The notes below the pieces were generated by a model. The model searched no databases, was not told where the DNA came from, and saw only the letters and a list, made by a program, of their open reading frames with translations. From Lysinibacillus macroides (lineage in GTDB: Bacteria > Bacillota > Bacilli > Bacillales_A > Planococcaceae): a DNA stretch of 64,000 bases. Positions 54,943-63,630 of this stretch are shown here, piece after piece (position 1 is the first letter of the stretch; each line of letters starts with the position of its first letter). The stretch lies in assembly GCF_001281525.1 (NCBI RefSeq), contig NZ_LGCI01000010.1:548869-612868 (forward strand), written 5' to 3'. Made by a program: the position numbers and the translations under genes.

Positions 54943-56376
54943 TTAATCGCGGTTCAAAAAATCCTCTACTCGCTTCACTAAATGCCCTCTGTCGTAACTT
55001 TTGTACAGGATGCTCGATAAACGAATAGGATCACCAAAGAAAAAGCGTTCATACAATGTTTGCCTTGTACCAAAGCTACTCATTGTTAAATCCCAAGCTA
55101 AGCGGAATTTTTGAACACGTTCCTCCCCACCATCTTGAAATGATTGCAAGTAGTGTGCAAGGTCACCCTCATCCTTAGCAAATGCTTGTGCACTTGGGAT
55201 GGACATTAAGCCACTCGCGCCAAGCAATTGAATAATTTCGGTAAAGGTCGGATAGACTTTCGGAAAAATTTGAATAGCGACCTGTAATGTGGCAAGATCT
55301 GGTCTCACAAAGCCAAATTGATCTCGCTGTGCCTCGATTTCTGATTTTAAGAGCAATGCCTTCATCGTTTCTAATGTCACGATAATATCGACTACTTTTT
55401 GTTGTACATGCTGGTAATCACCAATATGAATGGTGTCAATAATGGACTGTACAACCCCTAGCACAAATTCTGTTTTCGCAATTTGGCGAGAAAGCACTTG
55501 GTGTAGTGTGTACGCCTGAAAGCCGCTAACATTCATAAAATGATTTGCGACATCTACATTTTCATAATAAAAAACGCGTTCCCATGGGACAATCACATCA
55601 TCAAAAACAACAATAGCATCCATTTCTTCAAAACGAGCACTTAATGGATGATCAAAGGTCGAGTCTCCTCCTACAAAGGATTGTCGACATAAAAACTTTA
55701 AACCTGCTGTATTACTCGGTATAGAAAAGCCAAAAGCCTTCCATTCATCATAGCCATTGGTTGATAATACAAGCAGTTCGTCTGTGATACCTCCTTGTGT
55801 GGCAAGCAATCTTGCCCCTTTTATTACTAACCCTTTACTTGTTTTTCCCACAATTTTCGCAGCAATGGTCACTTCCTCATCCTCAATATAATAGCGCTTG
55901 CGATTTACTTGAGGCTCTATAAAGGTATGTGTCATTGTTAAATCATGCTCACGGGCATCATCATAAAACTGTAGTAAATGCTCTGGAAAACAGTTTGGCT
56001 TATCTTTTAAAAAGTCTGATGCTGAAGCTAAGGCCATTAATGTTGTGTTCATATAATCAGGACTTCTTCCCATAAAGCCATGAGAGGATAAAGCCCATTC
56101 TTGCGCAGCATAACGCCTTTTCACAAGGTCCTCTGGCGTTATCACTTGAAGGAAGGACATCCCCACCCTCTCTTTACTAGTTGGGGATTCATAGGTCATT
56201 GTTTCAAGAAGCTCCTGTTGATGCTGTAAATCAAAGAGCTTCGCTTGACTCTGCATAACCCCTTTAAATGCAGGATGCTCTGACACCTTTCCTGTCACGA
56301 TTTCCCCATCTAGCGAAATATACGTGTTTAAAGCATCAATACGATCAATATATTGCTGTCCCGTTCGAATTGGCAC
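54943..56376 (-). CDS. HpaB-like FAD-dependent aromatic monooxygenase (oxygenase component)
   Basis: A 477-residue protein of the 4-hydroxyphenylacetate 3-hydroxylase / 4-hydroxybutyryl-CoA dehydratase-like family. These oxygenases use FADH2 from a separate reductase. Typical segments include the N-terminal RTGQQYIDRID, AQEWALSSHGFMGRSPDYMN, HTFIEPQVNR and FDDVIVPWERVFYYENVD. No reductase gene (hpaC type) is nearby. It is monocistronic between recD2 and the alaS leader. The substrate is probably a phenolic compound, but this is family inference. Confidence 0.85.
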   Translation of the reverse strand: MPIRTGQQYIDRIDALNTYISLDGEIVTGKVSEHPAFKGVMQSQAKLFDLQHQQELLETMTYESPTSKERVGMSFLQVITPEDLVKRRYAAQEWALSSHGFMGRSPDYMNTTLMALASASDFLKDKPNCFPEHLLQFYDDAREHDLTMTHTFIEPQVNRKRYYIEDEEVTIAAKIVGKTSKGLVIKGARLLATQGGITDELLVLSTNGYDEWKAFGFSIPSNTAGLKFLCRQSFVGGDSTFDHPLSARFEEMDAIVVFDDVIVPWERVFYYENVDVANHFMNVSGFQAYTLHQVLSRQIAKTEFVLGVVQSIIDTIHIGDYQHVQQKVVDIIVTLETMKALLLKSEIEAQRDQFGFVRPDLATLQVAIQIFPKVYPTFTEIIQLLGASGLMSIPSAQAFAKDEGDLAHYLQSFQDGGEERVQKFRLAWDLTMSSFGTRQTLYERFFFGDPIRLSSILYKSYDRGHLVKRVEDFLNRD

Positions 56377-56462
56377 GCTATCACCCCTAAATACCTCTAT
56401 GTTTTTGTACTCATGTAGTATATGAAGTATTCAAATAGTAGGTGACATACGACTTATGACAA

Positions 56463-56492
56463 AAACCCGATTAGCCACGGCTAATCGGGTTC
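56463..56492 (-). terminator. Terminator after recD2
   Basis: Perfect 13-base hairpin AACCCGATTAGCC / GGCTAATCGGGTT with a two-base loop, followed by TTTTG on the minus strand. Confidence 0.85.
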
Positions 56493-56506
56493 ACATTTAA
56501 CATACT

Positions 56507-58939
56507 TTAGTCTTCTAAAAAATCATAAGGTGATACATGCTCCATCCCAATCAGTGGATGAATAGTAGGCGCGGTTTCTACGGTAAGCTTATAGTCACTG
56601 GATATTGACTCCTGACGATCCCCATCTGCTATAGAAACTGCCTCTACTTCTACTAGTTCTTCAGCTACCTCCATTGGATTTAATCGTGCACGTAAGGAGG
56701 TAAAACGTTGAAGATCATCTGTACGCTGTAGGCCATCTGCCAGCACCTCTGCCTCACCACATAAAATCAAGAAATTTTTTGCCCGTGTAATGCCTGTATA
56801 TAACAGATTGCGGCGTAGCATTTTCGAGTAGCCTCTTACAACAGGCATAATCACAGTTTGGAATTCAGAGCCCTGTGACTTATGAATAGAGCAGCAATAG
56901 GCAAGGGTTAGCTGATTGAGATCACCACGCTGGTACGTTACCTCAATGCCGTCGAAGGATACAACTAGTAAATCCTGCTTTTCGATTGTTTCCTTCGCCT
57001 TAATAATACTAACAACTTCCCCCATGTCCCCATTAAAAACATTGCTTTCAGGCTGATTGACAAGCTGTAGCACTTTGTCTTTGATGCGATAAGTGGTATC
57101 GCCAAAAACGAGCTCTTTGCGTGTACCTGTATCATTAGGGTTAATCAGCTCTTGAATCATTTTGTTTAAATTGTCAATACCAGCTGGTCCTTTATACATA
57201 GGCGCAAGCACTTGAATATTGCGAATTTCTTGCCCTTTTGCAACAGCACTTTTGACCACCTGTGTAACGACATTTGCTACTTGATCGGCGGATGCTTTAA
57301 TAAATGAACGATCCGTTGTTTTCATCGTTAAATTATTAGGAATCGTTCCTTTTTTTATTTGATGGGCTAGTTCGATAATCGTTGAACCTTCTGCTTGTCT
57401 ATAAACATCTGTTAATTCAACCGTTGGCAGCTGTTTTGATGCCAATAAATCCTTAAGAACCTGTCCTGGACCTACTGGCGGAAGCTGATCTTGGTCGCCA
57501 ACCAAAACTACCTGTACATCCTCATGTAAAGCCTTTAATAGTTGATGGGCAAGCCAGGTATCAACCATTGACATCTCATCCACAATAATGAGCTTCCCTG
57601 TCACCTCTCGCTCTGTTTCTTCCTCTTTTTCTTGCCCTGTAAAGCCGAGTAAACGATGGATGGTCATTGCAGGAAGCTCTGTTGATTCAGCCAAGCGTTT
57701 AGCAGCACGTCCTGTTGGGGCACAAAGAATAATAGGAAAAGGCTGTTCTTTTTGAGCATATTCCTTTGGATTTAATGATAACCCATGAAGCTGTGCATAG
57801 ACTTCAACAATCCCACGTACAACCGTTGTTTTCCCAGTACCAGGTCCACCTGTTAAAATCATTACCGCTGAATTTAGAGCCTGCTCAATGGCATTCGCCT
57901 GTGTCTCTGCATAGGTGACATTCAGTCGCTCCTCTGTTTCACCAATTGCTTTGCGAATTTCATCCTTACTAAAATGCTCTGCCTTTCGATTCCGTTCAAT
58001 AAGGGTCACTATTTTGGAGGCAATCCCTACCTCTGAAAAATACAGAGAGGGCAAATACAACCTTGTTTCCTCCCCACAAATCTTGCTTTCTTCTCGTAGC
58101 TCTATACATGCCTGTGAAATAGCCTCAAACGGAATTTCCTGCTGTTGACTTTGCTCCAGCATATCCTTGACAAGTGGTAAAACATGTTCTGCATCCAAAT
58201 AAACATGACCATCCGATAAAGCCGCTGTATTTAATATATGCAAAATAGCTGCCTTAACACGGTCAGGATGATTGCCTGTCATCCCTAATTTCGCGCCCAG
58301 CTCATCTGCTCGAAAGAAGCCAATCCCTTCAATATCCTCAATAAGGCGATATGGATTTTCCATTAGTAGCTCTATTGCCTCTGTACGATAGGTTTGATAA
58401 ATTTTCATACCAAGCTGTGGGCCAAACCCCCACTCATTCAGCTGAATCATTACACGCTCTAAGCCGAGATTTTGTTCGATGGTGCTACGAATAGTCTCTT
58501 TTTTATCTGCTGATAGGCGCGGTACAATATCTAATGCACTAGGGTCCTCCAAAATCAGCCTCAATGCATTCGCACCAAGCTTCTCAACAATCGTTTCGGC
58601 TGTTTTTTTACCAATCCCCACAAATAAATCGCTCGATAAATAATGAATAATTCCTTGTTCAGTTGCTGGTACTTCCTTCGCAAATGTTTCAATTTGAAAT
58701 TGCACACCATACTTTGGATGCTGCTTTAAGTTACCTGTAAAACGGTATTGCTCATCCATTTGTAGTGGTGGAAAATAACCAACAACAATTATTTCTTTAT
58801 CTTCATATTGCAAATTTGTTTCTTGAATTTTCACACGCACAATGGAATACATATTTTGTGCATTATGAAAGATGGAAACAATTGGACGTCCGAGTATAAA
58901 AAACTTATTAAGCTCAAATAAATCGAATTGGTCTGTCAT
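56507..58939 (-). CDS. recD2: ATP-dependent DNA helicase RecD2
   Basis: An 810-residue 5'-3' superfamily 1B helicase of the RecBC-independent type (B. subtilis YrrC), acting in DNA repair. N-terminal OB and helix-hairpin-helix regions (FVGIGKKTAETIVEKLG, IEDIEGIGFFRADELG) are followed by the helicase core: Walker A LTGGPGTGKTTVV, motif II IIVDEMSMVD, motif III LVGDQDQLPPVGPGQVL, and C-terminal YCCSIHKSQGSEF and LLYTGITRAK. Length is full. Confidence 0.95.
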   Translation of the reverse strand: MTDQFDLFELNKFFILGRPIVSIFHNAQNMYSIVRVKIQETNLQYEDKEIIVVGYFPPLQMDEQYRFTGNLKQHPKYGVQFQIETFAKEVPATEQGIIHYLSSDLFVGIGKKTAETIVEKLGANALRLILEDPSALDIVPRLSADKKETIRSTIEQNLGLERVMIQLNEWGFGPQLGMKIYQTYRTEAIELLMENPYRLIEDIEGIGFFRADELGAKLGMTGNHPDRVKAAILHILNTAALSDGHVYLDAEHVLPLVKDMLEQSQQQEIPFEAISQACIELREESKICGEETRLYLPSLYFSEVGIASKIVTLIERNRKAEHFSKDEIRKAIGETEERLNVTYAETQANAIEQALNSAVMILTGGPGTGKTTVVRGIVEVYAQLHGLSLNPKEYAQKEQPFPIILCAPTGRAAKRLAESTELPAMTIHRLLGFTGQEKEEETEREVTGKLIIVDEMSMVDTWLAHQLLKALHEDVQVVLVGDQDQLPPVGPGQVLKDLLASKQLPTVELTDVYRQAEGSTIIELAHQIKKGTIPNNLTMKTTDRSFIKASADQVANVVTQVVKSAVAKGQEIRNIQVLAPMYKGPAGIDNLNKMIQELINPNDTGTRKELVFGDTTYRIKDKVLQLVNQPESNVFNGDMGEVVSIIKAKETIEKQDLLVVSFDGIEVTYQRGDLNQLTLAYCCSIHKSQGSEFQTVIMPVVRGYSKMLRRNLLYTGITRAKNFLILCGEAEVLADGLQRTDDLQRFTSLRARLNPMEVAEELVEVEAVSIADGDRQESISSDYKLTVETAPTIHPLIGMEHVSPYDFLED

Positions 58940-59207
58940 GTTCGGGTTCGTCCTTTCGTATCATTGTCAATCCTTTTATTTTACCATAGCCTTTGCAAAA
59001 TAGTGATATCAAAAATATTTTCGCTCTCTTATTCTTATATTATTTCGATAAATGACAATTCTCTGCTTTTATGATTCTTTCCATGCTATGATAGAATCAA
59101 TGACATCTTGTGTGGCATCCACCAAGGCTTTATCTCGATACAGCAGTGGTTTACATCTCTACTGGCTCAAGATAAATAAGAATTTGTACGGAAGGATTGT
59201 GAAATGA

Positions 59208-59975
59208 TTGGAATTTAGACCTTGCATTGATTTACACGACGGCAAAGTAAAGCAAATTGTTGGAAGTACACTAGGTTATACAGATCAAACAGTCGTTGAA
59301 AACTTTATTTCTAGTCATGATGCCAGTTACTATGCCCAAATGTTTGCGCATGATCAATTAACGGGCGGACATGTTATTATGCTCGGTCCAGGAAATGAGA
59401 AGGCTGCCTTAGCTGCTTTAGCCGCTTATCCTCAAGGCCTACAAATTGGTGGTGGCATTACGACTGACAATGCACAACAATATATTGACGCAGGTGCTTC
59501 ACATGTAATTGTTACTTCCTTTATCTTTCATGATGGTCAACTAAATATAGCGCGTTTAAAGCAACTACAACAGCTCATTGGCAAGGAACATCTTGTGATT
59601 GATCTAAGCTGTAAAATGCGAGATGGTAAATGGTTCGTGATGACCGATAAATGGACAAAATTTAGTAATTTTGAGGTCAATGCTGAATCTATTGCTTATA
59701 TCGAAAGCTTCTGTGATGAGCTGCTGATTCATGCGGTAGATGTAGAAGGGAAAAAGGGTGGGATGCAGGAAAGCTTAGTACGTGATTTAGCTGCTTGGAC
59801 ATCCATCCCCACAACCTATGCAGGCGGCGTTCGTTCATTGGAGGATTTAGCAAAGTTTAACGATTTAGCCAATGGAAGGCTTCATGTCACAATTGGTAGT
59901 GCCCTCTCTATTTTTGGTGGAGATCTACCGTATACAGATGTAGTAAAATATTGTAAAGAAGGCGGGATACTGTGA
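59208..59975 (+). CDS. HisA, eukaryotic (His6) type
   Basis: A 255-residue (beta-alpha)8-barrel predicted to isomerise ProFAR in histidine synthesis. The opening RPCIDLHDGKVKQIVGSTL and the later GKKGGMQESLVRDLAAW, with TYAGGVRSLEDL, resemble the eukaryotic HIS6 type more than the usual bacterial HisA. No other his genes are adjacent. The TTG at 59208 is the first possible start, directly after an in-frame TGA, with GGAAGG about 12 bases upstream. It overlaps the next gene by four bases. If the genome has a normal hisA elsewhere, this copy may have another substrate. Confidence 0.78.
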   Translation: MEFRPCIDLHDGKVKQIVGSTLGYTDQTVVENFISSHDASYYAQMFAHDQLTGGHVIMLGPGNEKAALAALAAYPQGLQIGGGITTDNAQQYIDAGASHVIVTSFIFHDGQLNIARLKQLQQLIGKEHLVIDLSCKMRDGKWFVMTDKWTKFSNFEVNAESIAYIESFCDELLIHAVDVEGKKGGMQESLVRDLAAWTSIPTTYAGGVRSLEDLAKFNDLANGRLHVTIGSALSIFGGDLPYTDVVKYCKEGGIL

Positions 59976-60259
59976 ATCTTATCTACAAAGAATATGTTTT
60001 TCCTTTTCAAGAAACAAATTTAGAGCGTATTATTGATGGCAAATATTTTAAGGTCAATAAAAGAGATCACTCTCTTGCTATACAGATTCAGCTTGATAAT
60101 GAGCAAATGCTGCTTGAGTTTTCTAAATCCTTAAAGGCAACGTGTGGCTTCCTGCGTGACCAAGAAACAGAGCCTTATATTGAAACATCTATTGATTTGC
60201 AAGTATTTGTCGATGAATTCAATAAACGTTATAACTTAAATGCTAAAATTATTGCTTAA
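59972..60259 (+). CDS. Hypothetical protein co-encoded with HisA-like gene
   Basis: A 95-residue soluble protein I do not recognise. It is mixed alpha/beta by appearance (MNLIYKEYVFPFQETNLERI, then IQIQLDNEQMLLEF), with one Cys and no membrane segment. The GTG start at 59972 overlaps the HisA-type stop codon (GTGA), so translation is coupled and a shared role is likely. A terminator follows directly. Confidence 0.65.
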   Translation: MNLIYKEYVFPFQETNLERIIDGKYFKVNKRDHSLAIQIQLDNEQMLLEFSKSLKATCGFLRDQETEPYIETSIDLQVFVDEFNKRYNLNAKIIA

Positions 60260-60290
60260 AGCAAAGGGGTTCCCTTTGCTTTCTTTTTAT
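60258..60290 (+). terminator. Terminator after the HisA-type pair
   Basis: Perfect hairpin AAAGCAAAGGG / CCCTTTGCTTT with a three-base loop, followed by CTTTTTAT. Confidence 0.85.
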
Positions 60291-60451
60291 TTAATGAAAC
60301 CTTTTTCCCTTTATAACGGTTATATAGTAGGTCTCTTCTTATTGAAGAATACAAAAATATCCAATTATTAGCTAATTCATTGCGATTCATAACTTCTCTA
60401 CATACAATAAGATTAACAAGGGATACACTTAGAAGAAAGGATGAATAACAA

Positions 60452-61171
60452 ATGAAAACTGAACATGAGATAGCATCTTTCGCATCATTTCAAACAGAGC
60501 TAACTCGCTTCTTTTTAGCCTATAAATCGGCTTTACAGGAAGTGGAAACAAAAATTAATATTTTACAAGAAGAATTTAAGCTGATTCATGAATATAATCC
60601 AATCGAGCATGTTTCAACACGTATGAAATCGCCCAAAAGTATTTTAGCTAAAATCATGAAAAGAGGCATCCATCCATCACTTGAAGCCATTCGTGAAAAT
60701 ATTCGTGATATAGCAGGTGCTCGTATTACATGTTCCTTTGTAGAGGATATTTATAAAGTTAGTGCTATGCTACAGGCACAACATGATATTGAGATTGTAG
60801 AGATTAAAGACTATATTGCCAAGCCCAAGGAAAATGGTTATCAGAGTCTTCATCTTATTATAAAAGTACCAATTTTTATGTCTGATCGTATGGCTAAGGT
60901 TTACACAGAAATTCAAATTCGCACAATTGCTATGGATTTTTGGGCAAGCCTGGAGCATAAAATTTATTATAAATATAACAAGGAAGTGCCTGAGCATATT
61001 CGTATAGAATTAAAAGAAGCCGCTCTCCAGGCTGCTGAATTAGACCGCAAGATGGAACGACTGAATAAAGAAATTAATATTTTAAAGGAAAATGAGACTG
61101 AACCTCCATTACTAGATAGCCCCATAACATATCTAGCTAAATATTTAACACAGCTTCCGCCTCATCAATAA
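60452..61171 (+). CDS. Small alarmone synthetase (RelP/YwaC-like)
   Basis: A 239-residue single-domain (p)ppGpp synthetase without the HD hydrolase, TGS or ACT domains of Rel. The synthetase segments are HVSTRMKSPKSILAKIMKRG, IRDIAGARITCSFVEDIY, KPKENGYQSLHLIIKVPI and VYTEIQIRTIAMDFWASLEH, the last closely resembling B. subtilis YwaC (RelP) rather than YjbM (RelQ). A C-terminal helical region follows. The start has GAAAGGATGAATAACAA upstream. RelP-type enzymes are usually induced by cell-envelope stress; no specific promoter was identified here. Confidence 0.88.
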   Translation: MKTEHEIASFASFQTELTRFFLAYKSALQEVETKINILQEEFKLIHEYNPIEHVSTRMKSPKSILAKIMKRGIHPSLEAIRENIRDIAGARITCSFVEDIYKVSAMLQAQHDIEIVEIKDYIAKPKENGYQSLHLIIKVPIFMSDRMAKVYTEIQIRTIAMDFWASLEHKIYYKYNKEVPEHIRIELKEAALQAAELDRKMERLNKEINILKENETEPPLLDSPITYLAKYLTQLPPHQ

Positions 61172-61193
61172 TTAAAAATCCGCTTTACTTTCT

Positions 61194-61237
61194 GCAAGGA
61201 GAGCACGAGCCAAAGCGAGGCCTCGTGCTCTTGCTTT
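61194..61237 (+). terminator. Terminator hairpin between alarmone synthetase and exporter genes
   Basis: GAGCACGAG (61201-61209) pairs with CTCGTGCTC (61222-61230), extended by outer GCAA/TTGC, and is followed by TTTT on the plus strand. A wider pairing AAAATCCG / CGGATTTT encloses the whole element. Confidence 0.7.
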
Positions 61238-61265
61238 TCCTACAGCAGCTACACGGATTTTGCCT

Positions 61266-62708
61266 TTATCTACTTTCTTTAGATTTTGTGGCGATAAAGA
61301 AGGAGAAAATCAGGGCACAAATAGCAAAGGCGAAGGCTGTGATATAAACATAGCTTACACCACTCGCAATGGTTTCCTTTAAAAAGCTTACTTCTTCAGT
61401 GCGGAAACCGCCTTTTGCGAATTCGCCATTTAATTGAATTTCACCTTTTCCTAATGAAGCTATTTTTTCACTCGTTGCTAGGTTGAAAATCATGCCAAAT
61501 AACGCTGCACCAACTGCCTGACTAAATGTGTTGGTAAAAGAATTTAAGCCAATGGATATACCAAGTTGCTTTGGATGAGCCACTTTTTGAATAGAAATCA
61601 TTAGCATCGGCATAATAAAGCCCATGCCAAGCCCTATTAATGAGGAGCCAATATAAACGCTGTAATCACTAGAGCCTGCAGATAGTCGTGCCAGCAAAAT
61701 CGTTCCTACTATTAATAAAACCGTGCCCATTTGAATAATGCGTTTATTCGTTAAACGTCCAATTAAATAACCAGCTGTAATGGAGTTCACCGTCCAAAAA
61801 ACAGACATGGGTGTTAATAATAAGCCTGCCTGTGTAGCGTTTTTACCAAGAACACTTTGCGCAAATATCGGAATATACACTGTTACGCCAATTACAATAG
61901 ACATCGCACTTAAGGTTAATGCATTAATCACCATAAGACGACCATTTTTAAACAATGTTAATGGAATAATGGGCTCCTCTGCTCGTAGCTCCACCCAAAT
62001 AAAAATACTTAAAAAGATAACGGCCGTGCCAAACATGAGTAGTGACTGGCTCGATAACCAAGCCTGTGTTTTACTGTTATCAATAATGACATATAAGAGT
62101 GCCACCATACCAATAGTGAATAATGTCGCACCTAAATAATCAATTTTACGCTTCACTGCCTCTAACTGTTCCTGGTAATGCTTAACAATTAAATAAATTG
62201 AAGCTAAGCCAAATGGTACATTAATAAAGAAGATAAAGTGCCATGACACTTGGTCAACAATAAAGCCACCAAATAATGGACCGACAACGCCCGATACACC
62301 CCATACCATACTTAAATAGCTTTGTCCTTTAGCTCGTGCTTTTTCAGTCTTAAATAGCTCACCAACCATCGTTAATGTAATCGGTAAAATAGAGCCTGCC
62401 CCAATCCCTTGAATCGCACGAAAGACAATTAATTGCTCCATTGATTGGGCTAAACCACATAACATAGAGCCAATTAAAAAAATAATAATACCAATAATAA
62501 TCATCCGCTTACGTCCAAATAAATCGGCTAGCTTACCAAAAATAATCGCTGCAATCGCAGAAGCTAATAAATAAGCAGAATAAATCCAGCTTATTAAGTC
62601 CACGCCTAATAAGTCAGCCGTAATACTTGGAATAGCGGTACTCACAATCGTTCCTTCAATTGCTGCTAATGCTGTTACAAGTAATAGTGCAATAAATACT
62701 TTATTCAT
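61266..62708 (-). CDS. MFS multidrug exporter, DHA2 (14-TM) family
   Basis: A 480-residue proton-coupled exporter of the EmrB/QacA type with about 14 predicted transmembrane helices. Motifs: ALAAIEGTIVSTAIPSI in TM1 (motif D1-like), GKLADLFGRKRMII in the TM2-3 loop (motif A), RAIQGIGAGSILPI in TM4 (motif B) and WGVSGVVGPLFGGFI in TM5 (motif C, antiporter signature). The ATG at 62708 follows AAAAGGTGACAAC; an upstream start at 62753 has no site. The drug or metabolite exported is unknown, and no regulator gene is adjacent. Confidence 0.88.
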   Translation of the reverse strand: MNKVFIALLLVTALAAIEGTIVSTAIPSITADLLGVDLISWIYSAYLLASAIAAIIFGKLADLFGRKRMIIIGIIIFLIGSMLCGLAQSMEQLIVFRAIQGIGAGSILPITLTMVGELFKTEKARAKGQSYLSMVWGVSGVVGPLFGGFIVDQVSWHFIFFINVPFGLASIYLIVKHYQEQLEAVKRKIDYLGATLFTIGMVALLYVIIDNSKTQAWLSSQSLLMFGTAVIFLSIFIWVELRAEEPIIPLTLFKNGRLMVINALTLSAMSIVIGVTVYIPIFAQSVLGKNATQAGLLLTPMSVFWTVNSITAGYLIGRLTNKRIIQMGTVLLIVGTILLARLSAGSSDYSVYIGSSLIGLGMGFIMPMLMISIQKVAHPKQLGISIGLNSFTNTFSQAVGAALFGMIFNLATSEKIASLGKGEIQLNGEFAKGGFRTEEVSFLKETIASGVSYVYITAFAFAICALIFSFFIATKSKESR

Positions 62709-62854
62709 GTTGTCACCTTTTCTTTTCCTTTCCTGCATGACATACCTTAACAAGTTTGAATCAAAAATAAAAGAGGAAAGAATAAATTTTATAAAAAATC
62801 GTGGCCCTTCACCATCATCAGAGTTAGCCTTCTACTTTTTTAATATATAAACAA

Positions 62855-62887
62855 AAAGCAGCAAGTTTATAACACTTGCTACTTTTA
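62855..62887 (-). terminator. Terminator after the TPR protein gene
   Basis: Minus-strand hairpin AAAAGtAGCAAGT / ACTTGCTgCTTTT followed by T, about ten bases past the stop codon. Confidence 0.75.
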
Positions 62888-62897
62888 TAAGCATGTA

Positions 62898-63557
62898 TTA
62901 GTTAAAACGCTGGGCAATCATATCGTAAATATAACGTGCTTGGTCGTATTCAGGTTGTAGTGTAAAGGCTTGTTTTAAATGATACATTGCGTTCTCTGTT
63001 TGCTCTGTGGATACTGCATAAAGAACACCTAAATTATAGTGTGCATCTGCATTATTCCAATCCTGCTCAATTAATAAATCCAGCTCCCTCTTCCCTTCCT
63101 GAAACATTTCAAGTGCACATAGCACAATGGCGTAGGCTAAACGAATTTGTGTATCCTCAGGAGCAAGCTCTACTGCACGTTGTAAATAGGGCAGTGCTAA
63201 TTTCGGATTTTCCATGCGCTCAAAGCATTTTCCCATCATGTAATAGACATCTGCACCCTCAATTTGATGTGTTAATGCTTGTTCATAAAGCTTTGCAGCC
63301 TCAGCATAGCGCTCCGCATTATAGTACAGATTAGCTAAGCCATAATAAGCAGTAGCTGCTGTTGCATCAACTGTAATCGCCTTTTGGAAGAAACGCTCTG
63401 CACGCTCAGTATCCTCTAATACAGCTAATAAATTTCCAAAATTAATATAGCCAATCGCATTATTAGGCTCTGCTTCTATCGCTTTTGTAAATAGTTGGGC
63501 AGCATCCTCATAGCGCTTGTCTTGAAATGCTTGAATACCCTGTTCATTATAATTCAT
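62898..63557 (-). CDS. Tetratricopeptide repeat protein (YrrB-like)
   Basis: A 219-residue soluble protein built almost wholly of TPR units of 34 residues (for example AIGYINFGNLLAVLEDTERA, TAAYYGLANLYYNAERYAEA, ADVYYMMGKCFERMENPKLA, AHYNLGVLYAVSTEQTENAM), about six in all. Such repeats form a protein-binding solenoid. It lies between mnmA and the recD2 region, the position of B. subtilis yrrB, whose partner is not established. Confidence 0.88.
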   Translation of the reverse strand: MNYNEQGIQAFQDKRYEDAAQLFTKAIEAEPNNAIGYINFGNLLAVLEDTERAERFFQKAITVDATAATAYYGLANLYYNAERYAEAAKLYEQALTHQIEGADVYYMMGKCFERMENPKLALPYLQRAVELAPEDTQIRLAYAIVLCALEMFQEGKRELDLLIEQDWNNADAHYNLGVLYAVSTEQTENAMYHLKQAFTLQPEYDQARYIYDMIAQRFN

Positions 63558-63581
63558 TAATCTTCACCTCTATGTAGCGAA

Positions 63582-63621
63582 AGACTGCTCTTATAAAGCC
63601 AAAAGGCAGTAAAAGCAGTCT
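63582..63621 (-). terminator. Possible terminator after mnmA
   Basis: Inverted repeat AGACTGCT / AGCAGTCT spanning a loop with an inner GCCTTTTGGC pairing, followed by TTTC on the minus strand. Confidence 0.5.
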
Positions 63622-63630
63622 AAACGCAAA

